Shown piece after piece: positions 1-15,092 of a stretch of 64,000 nucleotides of DNA. The stretch lies in contig NC_074724.1 of NCBI RefSeq assembly GCF_947242115.1, positions 33,450,505 through 33,514,504 of the forward strand, read 5' to 3'. A program made the position numbers and the translations under genes. A model generated the notes under the pieces. That model was not told where the DNA came from. It searched no databases and worked only from the letters and a program-made list of their open reading frames with translations. This stretch comes from Biomphalaria glabrata (Eukaryota > Mollusca > Gastropoda > Planorbidae). Within the stretch, counting starts at the first letter, position 1. Every line of letters begins with the position of its first letter.

Positions 1-225
1 TGAAGTCAAGCTCATCTGTTTCTATGGCCAATGGTTAACAAGGGTATTATGTGGCCAGCACAGTGACCAACCTCTTTACTTCCTCAAAAAAAATCAGGTA
101 CCTGTAAGTGTTGGGTGGACTCAAGAGCCCAAATAGAATTCCAGTCTTCACCAGGAATCAAACTTGAAACCCCCCTCGGTTTGGAAGCCAAGCATTTCGC
201 AACTCGACCACCAGACCCCCAGATA
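1..225 (-). repeat. tRNA-derived SINE, family A
   Basis: Minus-strand copy of the commonest SINE here. Read on its own strand the family has a tRNA-like head (a box A-like TGGTAAAGCGCTT, box B GGTTCGAATCC), then a body with GGGATTTTTAATTT, GAGTCCACCCAGCTCTAA, TACCTGACATTAGTTGGGG, GTTGTGCTGGCCACATGACA and a tail region ending AAGGTCTGAAAGGGGAACTT. This copy starts inside the body at the window edge and ends at the degraded head near 225. Confidence 0.8.
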
Positions 226-364
226 AATGTTCAACAGATGCAAAATATAAACAAATTATAGAGAGCTTTTTCCCCTTAAATTATTCTGACAAAAAGATAA
301 GATTATTGATTAGTGAAAAAGAATGAGCAGCAATAAAAAAAACATCAAGCTAAAATCAATTAAC

Positions 365-6822
<6,458 letters not shown>

Positions 6823-7406
6823 TTTTGAAAACTAAAAAGAAAAAAGAAAATGATATCAACTCTTCTGGAGTAAAAAAAAAAAATTGAGGTTAAGAATTTT
6901 TTTAAAAAAAAAAGGAAAACAATATAATTGAAGATAAACAACAGTGGTGTCATCCATGAATTAAAATAATCAGCAAGTATTTTATACCAGTTTAAAGGCA
7001 AAATTTCTTTAAAATGTACCAATGCACTTGAACAGAGTTTATTTCTTAGTTTAAACTGCAAACCTTTTAGTTTTGAAATTTTGTCTTAAAAATTATAGAT
7101 TTTATGTTTCTTCAAAGAAAAAGAAAAATCAAAGAAGAAAATTATGTCTTATCCAACATCATGTCAAATTTGTCATGTATGTTAATTAGAGACTTCCATT
7201 CTTCTAAGGTCTTAGTTTTTTTTTCTGGCTGATTCACTCAACCTTCACATGCTGTTTATACAATTAGTCTAAAAGCATTAGAGGAAAAAAAGCATTTGTA
7301 TTATTAGCTCAAGGATATGGAATAAGAAAGGTGTTATTAAAATAATGTTATGAAATAGTCTAAGAAGTTGTAATGTTGAAAATGAGTTAATAAAATGTAA
7401 TCATAC

Positions 7407-7487
7407 CTCAGCTTCCAACAATAAATAATGTCACTTTGTAGTCTTGCTAAAATCTTTTGAAAATATGATCACGATGGCTTGAAGTTC
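7407..7487 (-). other. Probable noncoding 5' exon of the KNTC1 gene
   Basis: On the minus strand an acceptor (TTTTTTACAG) precedes 7487 and a donor (GAG/GTATGA) follows 7407. The 81 bases between them contain no ATG. It sits about 0.6 kb upstream of the first coding exon of KNTC1, so it fits a 5' UTR exon. The promoter was not identified. Confidence 0.4.
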
Positions 7488-7792
7488 CTGTAAAAAATTA
7501 AAACTCAATAAGTATGGTATTAAGAAAAATTTGATAACATTAGACTTTACCAGTAATTGAATTTTTTTTCATCTTTTAGAGACACATCATTAATGGCAAT
7601 AATGTACTATTTTTCATGCTGCATTTTTTTTATTAAAATTAGAACCCTTTTTTTTAAATAGAACTGAACATAGATTGGTGAAAAATTCCTTTTAGGTCTG
7701 TGGGTCATATAAGCTTGTGTTGTTGCTGAACAATAAAGAACACTATCTTAATCTAAATTTCTAGAGATTAAGTAAAGTCTATAAGGTCCTTG

Positions 7793-7965
7793 TGGTTGCA
7801 TGGTGGCTTAGTGGCAAGGCTTTGGCTAACAAACCAAGGGTTTAATGTTTGAATCTCAGTGACAATTGTGGTTTGAGTTTCCGGATTATTAGTGCACCCG
7901 AGTCTATAAAAAAAACCCTATAAAAGTGAAGATGGTTGGTTATTGTGCTGACCACATGACTTAAA
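7793..7965 (+). repeat. tRNA-headed SINE, separate from family A
   Basis: The head has GGTGGCTTAGTGGCAAGGC (box A-like) and GTTTGAATCTCAG (box B-like). The body has TTTCCGGATTATTAGTGCACCCGAGTC and ends in GTGCTGACCACATGAC, shared with family A. It abuts a family A copy on the opposite strand. Confidence 0.6.
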
Positions 7966-8245
7966 AAGCAAAGTTCCCCTTTCATGCCTTGTGGTCTATA
8001 GGGCAGATGATGTAAGGTCATCTGTTTATGTGGCCTACCGTTAACGAGGGTGTCATGTGGCCAGTACAACGACCAACCACCTTTACTTTTCCCCAACTAA
8101 TGTCAGGTATCCGTTAGAGTTAGAGCTATGTGGACTCAGAGACGCCCAAAGATCCCGAAATTTAAAATATCCCAGTTTTCAGCAGGATTCGAACCCGAGA
8201 TCCTTGGTTCAGAAGTCAAGCGCTTTACCGCTCAGCCTCCACCAC
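7966..8245 (-). repeat. tRNA-derived SINE, family A, near full length
   Basis: Minus-strand copy with tail (AAGTTCCCCTTTCATGCC on plus), body and an intact head ending in the inverted box A near 8230. It is head-to-tail inverted relative to the SINE at 7793-7965. Confidence 0.8.
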
Positions 8246-8249
8246 ATGA

Positions 8250-8325
8250 CGTAGAGGTATAATTATCTTCTGTTTTGAAGTAACATCTGTAGTGTAATTT
8301 ATAGAAGATAAGATGAATAAGATGA
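8250..8325 (+). repeat. Solitary LINE 3' tail (CR1/L2-like)
   Basis: Carries ATTATCTTCTGTTTTGAAG, TAACATCTGTAGT and then AGATAAGATGAATAAGATG. This is the 3' untranslated end seen after the reverse-transcriptase frames at 27.7 kb and 37.6 kb, here without any coding part. Confidence 0.6.
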
Positions 8326-8399
8326 TCATGATCATGATGACAAGTAGTACTTTTTCATGTCAAATTTTTAGGAGATTTAAGAGGTTTTTTAAGGTGGAA

Positions 8400-8905
8400 A
8401 AGTATGGCCTATTAATAATTAATATATCTATATAGAATTATAGATTCTAACTTAGATTCTAAGTAGATCTCTGTCTCTATTAGTTACTTTTTTAGTATTA
8501 TTATTATAATTAGATCTATTAATAATTAATTAATTTAATTAATTATTATATAAAAATATTTATAATTTAATTTATTATAATAATTATATATATATATTAA
8601 TATATTTTAAATATTATATTTAATTTAATTAGTATTAGATCTAGTAGTAGTAGTATTAAGTATTACCTATATACATAGTATAGCCTATTTAAATATTTAT
8701 AATTTATATTAATATTAAATTAAAGTTACGTTTCGTTAGACTAACTAGACTTAGAGTTTAGAGTATTAGACTTATTAAGGTATTACTAAAAGTATTAGAA
8801 TTAGAGCCTAGCTCTACACCTCTAGAGTAGATCTAGTTCTAGATCTATATAGATTAGATCTATATAGATGTAGACTAGATCTAGAATAGATCTAGATCTA
8901 GATCA
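8400..8905. repeat. CTAGAT/ATCTAG low-complexity block
   Basis: An AT-only stretch passes into dense CTAGATCTA palindromes (8820-8905). There is no coding sequence. Similar blocks lie at 34.35-34.6, 46.56-47.0 and 52.1-52.96 kb. Confidence 0.8.
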
Positions 8906-9111
8906 ACAACTTACATTGATTTTTTTTTAATACACCCGCCATGAAAATAAGATGTAATTTATATAGGCAAGGCTTAGAGTTAGATTTCTATTTATATAGG
9001 CAAGACCTTGAGTTATAAAAAGAAATCCCACCCCCCCCCCCCACCCCCTTTTTTTTTTACAGTGCATGTAAATCTCTCAATAGAATAAATAGATCTATAT
9101 ATAGATCTATA

Positions 9112-9833
9112 TCAGGGCGGACTGGGTTTCAAAATCGCCTTAGGCATTACCATACCATAATGCCTTATGATAAGAATCTACATCTGTTGTTGCTTTCCTT
9201 CATTATAATTTAATACTGAAAGTTTTGATAAGTTAGTTTTAGTTATTCTTTCTGCTCGTATCTTGAGCTGGCCATGACATCTTGTGGGTGTGAAACAGAG
9301 CAGTGAGAGCCAGGCCAGCCAGGTGTGGCTTAGGTGTCAAAATCGGCTCAGCCATTTCTTTAAACCCCACCCATAATTTGAATATCATACGATGTGTCTC
9401 CAATTATAGGCATTCTTGTTCTCAAAATCATTATAATTTATCGAATCGCTAGCTATACGCGCATGCTCTTTATCGTTATAAGAAATATAGGCCTTACGTT
9501 ACTTTTTCATCGCTAAGTGTGTATTAGGCCCTAAAAGGAAGAGGCACAGTCTACGGATGTACGCTATTAGACCTACATTATTTCGGAAATGTGTTAAATT
9601 AAATTAGTATTAGGACCTACAATGTAGAGCATGTAAAAGAGTTGTTTTTTTTAACACGACTCTCCGATGACCACTTTTATTAGAGAATAGTATGAAACCT
9701 TTAACATTTTAATACAAGCTATAGTGACATTCAGGAGGCCCTTTAGTTGACCGTACCGGCCCATTTGAATATCAGCCCACCGGGCATATATATATATTAG
9801 CCCGAATTCCCAAATGGCCAGTCCGCCCCTGGT
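9112..9833. mobile_element. hAT-type MITE, family CAGGGGCGGACTGG, copy 1
   Basis: Left end CAGGGCGGACTGGG at 9112 is inverted at the right end CCAGTCCGCCCCTG ending 9833. The interior matches copies at 22651-23172 and 24443-24929 (GCCCACCGGGCAT, CAAAATCATTAT and others). It is about 200 bases longer because of an extra segment, 9138-9337, bordered by the direct repeat CAAAATCG. No matching 8-bp flanks are visible, unlike the other two copies. Confidence 0.75.
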
Positions 9834-9839
9834 GAGAGC

Positions 9840-10480
9840 ACTATTTCTGTATTTTGAATCCCGTTCTTTTGATACGCGAGTGGTACCGTCCCATTTGTGC
9901 ATTAATGAAATGAGAGAGCCGAAGAAATTAAAAATAGACCCTGAATGTAAAAACCTCCGTCTATAAACACAGGAGGATTGACGAGACCCGATCACGCTAT
10001 TCTGCCTCAACGTGGCAATCGAGTGGAAACGACCATTAGAGGAAGTGGTTAGGCTAAATGAATAGCAAAACAAAACTCGCGTGGGAGTGTCCAAGGGAAC
10101 ACGAGAGTGGTCCCATTGCACGGAGAGGAGTTGAAAGGGAGCTCCCACGGCCCTGTCGATAATCCATGCGCCGTTCCTCAAGGGACCGTTATACTAATGG
10201 CGAGTCCTCCACGGCTAACTTGGTACCACATAGGAAAATGGCGGAGGTTCCCGATATACTTGGCCTTCAGCCATGCATTCTAGTCCATGCGTCCGGAGTG
10301 CCAGATATATCGGAGATAGCAATGCTTTACATAGGCATTGACTCGGATCTCTTCCAGACAGAACGGTTTGTTCAAACAGGTTGTTTTTTTTCCCTGTTGC
10401 TCGAACAGGTTTGTTTTTTTTTCAAACCTAGAGCTCGAAGAGCCTTTGGATCAGCTCTTTGACAATCAAACGGATTGACG
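9840..10480. other. GC-richer block of unknown nature
   Basis: This stretch has clearly more G and C than its surroundings and several CpG sites. A 176-codon frame is open on the minus strand from 10181, but its 3' part runs into the MITE. No domain, splice pattern or repeat end is recognisable. It could be an unrecognised element or a promoter region. Confidence 0.35.
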
Positions 10481-10599
10481 AAAATATTTATCAAGAAGAG
10501 ACAATAGGTCTAACCACCACGCCTCTAAATTAATACTGTTGAATGTGAACCATGAATTGATGATTATGTTCAGCGCTGTAGATTGCTACAAATTACAGG

Positions 10600-10625
10600 C
10601 GTTGAACCCCCCCCCCCCCCCCCCC
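10600..10625. repeat. Poly-C run
   Basis: About 20 consecutive C. Similar runs lie at 3788-3798, 3938-3951, 9028-9050 and 47107-47124, and a 22-base poly-G run at 49304-49325. They are typical slippage tracts with no assigned role. Confidence 0.9.
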
Positions 10626-10934
10626 GAAGAGTTTTCCTGCACAAAGATCCCCGTACAGAAGTCGTTTGGGAAGACGATTGTCTGGCATGAACTAGAACTA
10701 GTCAAGCACTAGAGCCTTCTAGAACTACTGGTTTCTAATAAAAAAAATAGTTTCATTTGTTTTGCTGTTGTTGTTTTTTTTTTTTTTTGTATTTTTTTAT
10801 ATGGCCCGCGACGCGAGTGTCCAAAATTAAAATGGCCCGCAGGACAGAAGTGGTATCTTTGTGAATGTTTACATGAACGTTTTGTAAATGCATAAAAATT
10901 TTTAAAAAGTTCAAGGGGAATAATTCAACTTATA

Positions 10935-11125
10935 AAGGCGCGGAGGCTGAGCGGTAAAGCGCTTAAATTGGCTTCCGAACCGGGATCCCGGGTTTGAATC
11001 CTGGGATTTTTTTACTTCAGGATCTTTGGGTATCTCTCTGAGTCCACCTAGCTCTAACGAGTACCTGACATTAGTTTGGGAAAAGTCGTTGTGCTGGCCA
11101 CATGACAACCTCGTTAACCGTAGCC
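10935..11125 (+). repeat. tRNA-derived SINE, family A
   Basis: Plus-strand copy: GGCTGAGCGGTAAAGCGCTT head, CCGGGTTTGAATCCTGGGAT box B region, GAGTCCACCTAGCTCTAACG, GTACCTGACATTAG, GTTGTGCTGGCCACATGACA. It is truncated before the tail. Confidence 0.8.
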
Positions 11126-11194
11126 ACTAGCCAGGATGCGAACAATTAAATTACATTTGCAGTCCTTGTGTGAAAGTTTTATCCCGTTATTGAA

Positions 11195-11520
11195 TGTAGT
11201 TATGTCAATATCTTCATACTGTTTGAAAGTCTATTTAATGACAGCATACAAATGTTATGTCAATATCTTCATACTGTTTGAAAGTCTATTTAATGACAGC
11301 ATACAAATGTTATGTCAATATCTTCATACTGTTGGAAAGTCTATTTAATGACAGCATAGAAATGTAGTTATGTCAATATCTTCATACTGTTTGAAAGTCT
11401 ATTTAATGACAGCATACAAATGTTATGTCAATATCTTCATACTGTTTGAAAGTCTATTGAATGACAGCATACAAATGTAGTTATGTCATTATCTTCATAC
11501 TGTTTGAAAGTCTTTTGAAT
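11195..11520. repeat. Minisatellite, about 55-bp unit, 6 copies
   Basis: The unit begins TTATGTCAATATCTTCATAC and ends ATGACAGCATACAAATG. Copies are nearly identical; some carry an extra TAG. Not coding. Confidence 0.95.
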
Positions 11521-11526
11521 TGCAGC

Positions 11527-11583
11527 AGGTAGCCAAGCCAAGCCAAGTTCAAGCGCACTTGGCCTCTCGACCACGCTTCCCAC
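11527..11583 (-). repeat. SINE family C head fragment
   Basis: GTAGCCAAGCCAAGCCAAGTT through GGCCTCTCGACCACGCTTCCC on plus matches the inverted tRNA-like head of the copy at 4424-4680. Only the head is present and it joins directly to an RTE LINE. Confidence 0.6.
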
Positions 11584-12410
11584 TTCCCAATCGCTGCAGT
11601 AATCCTGTCTTTAACATCTTTGATTGTGATGCGGTTTTTGATTGTGATACGTATGATCCAACTGTGGCATTTCAATTCCATTGCTAGGTTCCTCCTCTCT
11701 AGCTCTGCAATCAGCGTCCACGACTCACAAGCATATAAAAATGTGGCCATGGCCGGGGAGCGTATCAGTGTGATTTTGGTGCCGAGGGCTAAGCCTTTGT
11801 CTTTTCATATTATTTTAAGTTTTGAACGGGCTGCTGTCGACTGTGAAATTCGGGCCAGTAGTTCAGATTTAGTTCCCTCACCTGAGACATTGGCTCCGAG
11901 GTATTTGAAGCTGCTAACACTAGGCAGCTTTTCATCTCCAATGCTGATGCCCCTTTTTAAGTCCTGTTGGCTATTGGTCATATTTTCTTTCTGCATTTAT
12001 TTGCTTATGCTGCGGAAGTCTTGTCTATGCGCATTATAATGTTTTATTTGGTGTAATGCACAAGTTGTAAGACAAAATTTCTTATTGATAATAAAGATTA
12101 TTATTATAATTATTATTATTATCACAAAGTCAGCTAGTTCTTCTTCTGTCCCTGCTAGGCCATAAATGTCATCTTCGAAGCGCAAGTTAGTAATTCTTTT
12201 TCCTCCAATGCTTTACCTTCATAGCCCTCAAGAGCATCTTCCATTATCCTTTCAAGGAAGATATCGAAAGTGTTGGTGAAAGTAGGCAGCCTTGTCTTAC
12301 TCCAACTGTGGTTTTAAACCAGTCCCCAATAATATTGTTTAAGTACACCGCACTGGTGGCATTCTTGTAAAGGTTCTGGATAACTTTAATTATGTTTTTA
12401 TTCATGTTGA
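11584..12410 (-). mobile_element. RTE-type LINE, 5'-truncated and broken reverse transcriptase
   Basis: Minus-strand pieces in the order expected for an RTE reverse transcriptase: LYKNATSAVYLNN and GVRQGCLLSPTL (12.25-12.40 kb), LRFEDDIYGLAGTEEELADFV where the usual FADD is FEDD (near 12.15-12.19 kb), SFKYLGANVSGEGTKSELLA (11.80-11.99 kb), FLYACESWTLIAELERR (near 11.7 kb), then DRITAAIGKWEAW. The frame is interrupted and an unrelated LINE tail is inserted at about 12030-12125. It is non-functional. Confidence 0.8.
12030..12125 (+). repeat. LINE 3' tail inserted in the RTE LINE
   Basis: TGTAATGCACAAGTTGTAAGAC, then GATAATAAAGATTATTATTATA. The same tail occurs at 29345-29410 (TGTAATGCACAAATTTTAAG). 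It splits the RTE reading frames on either side. Confidence 0.6.
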
Positions 12411-12618
12411 CATAAGCTTTACAATAACAGGCTTCTTTTCGGTTTCCTCGTGTAAATAAGTGTCTCCGGCCATAGGGAAGGCGTGGACGCTCATAGTTCT
12501 AAAGAACTTAACAATGAACTGAAACTAAATTGCACCGTATCAACGGAAGTATGCGATAGAATAGGACCACAAGCACAGATGGTAATCATGACATAAAACA
12601 ATAAAAAGTGATCAATAA

Positions 12619-12624
12619 TTTATT
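12619..12624 (-). promoter_or_regulatory. Candidate polyadenylation signal
   Basis: AATAAA on the minus strand, about 120 bases downstream of the stop at 12747. It is consistent with the end of the transcript that carries the exon at 12747-12876. Confidence 0.45.
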
Positions 12625-12746
12625 TCAATCCGAAATCGATTAAACTCATTTTTTTTTTTTAATTTCGCTTCCATTATAATAATTGTTTCGTATTTTATCT
12701 AAAGCATGATTTCACTTTTAGACAAGTTCGTAGATCACGTGACTTT

Positions 12747-12876
12747 TTAAGGAATTTTAAACGTCTTCTTGTTCTTCCATCGGCGCATAGCAGTCATTTC
12801 TCCGGTTTGCTCCGGGGCTGCATTCTGGCAAATCGGTACAGGGGCTTTCCACTTTGCGGGAAGCAAGTCATAGAAG
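12747..12876 (-). CDS. Orphan 3'-terminal coding exon
   Basis: On the minus strand an acceptor (TTTAATTGCAG) at 12877-12878 is followed by 42 codons and a TAA stop. The peptide starts FYDLLPAKWKAPVPICQNAA and ends KNKKTFKIP. It is basic and proline-containing, with one cysteine. The exon starts in phase 2, so an upstream exon must leave two bases. The nearest upstream exon on this strand is the last one seen in the CpcT/CpeT-like gene (20286), which ends in phase 0, so a direct join does not keep this frame. It could follow an exon I did not find, or belong to a separate gene. A second frame through the same exon, in phase 1, is also open for most of its length. Protein family not recognised. 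Confidence 0.5.
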
Positions 12877-13459
12877 CTGCAATTAAATAGAACAATTTTT
12901 TTTAAAGGGAACAAAAACTTACATTTTTTTAAATCATGAAAATGTGAAAGGTCATTGGGATAAAGCAGGGATGGCCAAACTAGGGCCGGATATAAGTAGA
13001 TGGAGACCGCTACACTTTTTCTAAAGTCTTAATAACAATAATAATAGGCCTACTTATAATTAAAAGGATGATACAGTGAGGAACTTATGACTTGACAAGA
13101 TTGTATAAATTTTTTTTTTCAATAAAGGAAACCATTATCACTTTGGTCAAGTACAATTTCTTTCCCTTGTTCGAAATACCCAATTAAAGTGATTAATTAT
13201 AAGACCGAGTTGATATAGGCTTAGTACCTTGGGCTTTATCTAATAAGGGCATTGTTTAAAGGCCGACTGACATGGTTGATTTTTCAGTTGAAAACAAAAA
13301 GCAAAAAATTGAACTCTGACCTTTTAACTTTCTTTAGAGTGTAAGACATTTTATCGCTCTGAACTCTGATATAGTTACACGAAATGGACAGTTTGGTGAT
13401 ATTGTAGATGTTGTACGTCAAGGAAGCACTCTAAAAGTAATCATCATATCGCACTATTA

Positions 13460-13690
13460 TATATAGGGTTCCCTGACATCTCATCACACGAGACATCTCA
13501 TCATTGCAACATTTCATCACCATAACATTGCATCATTGCATAAAGAGCATTTTGCAAACGCAAGTACATGTAGGTGTAATTAAGTAATTAACATACTGAA
13601 CAAGTTAACCCTAACCCTAACCTTAATGATGAATTGCTATAATGATGAAATGTTGCAATGATGAAATGTCTCTTATTATGAGGTGTCTGG

Positions 13691-13698
<8 letters not shown>
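13460..13698. mobile_element. Palindromic MITE with telomere-like core
   Basis: The left arm, about 13472-13540 (CATCTCATCATTGCAACATT), is inverted at about 13625-13690 (AATGTTGCAATGATGAAATG). The two arms are roughly 65 bases with visible mismatches and may extend to the flanking TATAG. The centre holds TTAACCCTAACCCTAACC at 13605-13622. A TA flank would suit a Tc1/mariner-type element, but the superfamily is uncertain. Confidence 0.6.

Positions 13699-13755
<57 letters not shown>
13695..13755. repeat. (TA)n microsatellite
   Basis: A pure TA run between the palindromic MITE and the solo LTR. It continues on the far side of the LTR at 14429-14446, so the LTR landed inside it. Confidence 0.95.
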
Positions 13756-13759
<4 letters not shown>

Positions 13760-14428
13760 ACGAATCTCACTATCCAGGCTCTCTGCAAACTGCACCATAC
13801 ACCACCAACCTAAAGAACTTGACAACTCAGGGCTCCAAAGTAACGTAACACTTTAATAGTTGAATAAATAACAGCCAATACTGTACAATTGGCAACACGT
13901 ACACTGTACAAATATCTCTCCGATAACACCGTTCCGCCGTATCAACTCTTGCACTGGCCTCTCCGTCTCGTTCCGGGCTTGCGCTGGGTTCAACAGTTCA
14001 GGACTGACTTCACACACTAGGCTCGTTGTGTCGGACTCGATCACAGACCAAGATCAAGACGCCGTTCGTCTCAACTGTACTTGATAGTACTCCGCACTGA
14101 ACCGTCGTAATGCTCCGTACAGAACCACACCGCTGAACTGTGCTGTAGTCGACCGTGTTCTGAACTCTTGTCGTGAACCTCCTTTCTGAACCGTCTTGAC
14201 TGCGACACCTCCGCTCTTTATATAGGGTCCCTACTGGCCTTCTCGAACCGGACAGAACGCCGCTCGACGTTTCTAGGTGGTCAGATGACTACAACTCTCG
14301 TGACGCTGCGATCCTTCCCGAACCGTCCTGTTGACACTCGCTCGTCTAACGCTGGCCTGGGGCGATTTGCGTCGGCTGACTACACACACACCACTACCCC
14401 CATCTGTGCCACCACCAGGTTTATAACA
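13756..14428 (-). mobile_element. Solo LTR, probably Gypsy-type (fossil)
   Basis: A 673-base, GC-richer segment with the ends TGTTA and TAACA. It is probably read on the minus strand, where a CTATATAAAGAGC TATA-like motif lies near 14.22 kb. No gag, pol or second LTR is present, so this is a solo remnant. It is flanked on both sides by TA repeat; a 4-bp ATAT duplication is possible but cannot be told from the repeat. Its ends are well kept, which suggests modest age. Confidence 0.65.
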
Positions 14429-15092
14429 ATATATATATATATATATCATGTATGCATGAATGTATGTATGTATGTCCCGAAATTTGATAAAATTTGGCAT
14501 AAGAGTTCATGGCGGAGACAATAGTGTATGTTTAATGCCCCACCCACAACCGGAAGGCCCTAAAAATAATTTTAAAAAATACTTAAATATATCTCTATTA
14601 AAAAACGAAACTTTTTAACAAACCCATTTTCACACTATACTTTCATTTTCGTGGCGAAATATACAAAGATGATAAGAAAACATTCGCCATGTTTAACTTG
14701 CATCTACATCCAATCCACTAGATCAGTAATAACCAAACTAGGGCCCGAAGGCGCGGGTAATATCCGGTTAGTATATATATGACACTCCTGACTACTTGTA
14801 CTCACATATATGAAATCCTAAAAATGATCCATTGATTGCTAGTTAATCGGGGTATTCCGCCAACGGCGATCACTAAACAATAGCAGAAACTGGTTTTTAA
14901 TCTAAATTACATGTTATGACGACGTTTTGTCGCTCTATAACTATTCTGTAATTTTTTTTACTGTCAATGTAACTGTCAGTTATACAAACACTAGATTCTA
15001 GTAACTTCTAGATTATGCTTCGAAATCAAATATCACTGCTAAAACATTTTCTTTTTTACTCATGACTCCTAAATGATAATTTCTCCTAAATG

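Noticed and set aside
9651-10181. 176-codon minus-strand frame as a gene
   Set aside because: No recognisable domain or splice sites, and its end runs through the terminal sequence of a MITE.
10935-11010. Possible tRNA gene (GGTAAAGCGCTT with GGTTTGAATCC)
   Set aside because: It is the head of SINE family A, repeated many times in the window with the same SINE body.
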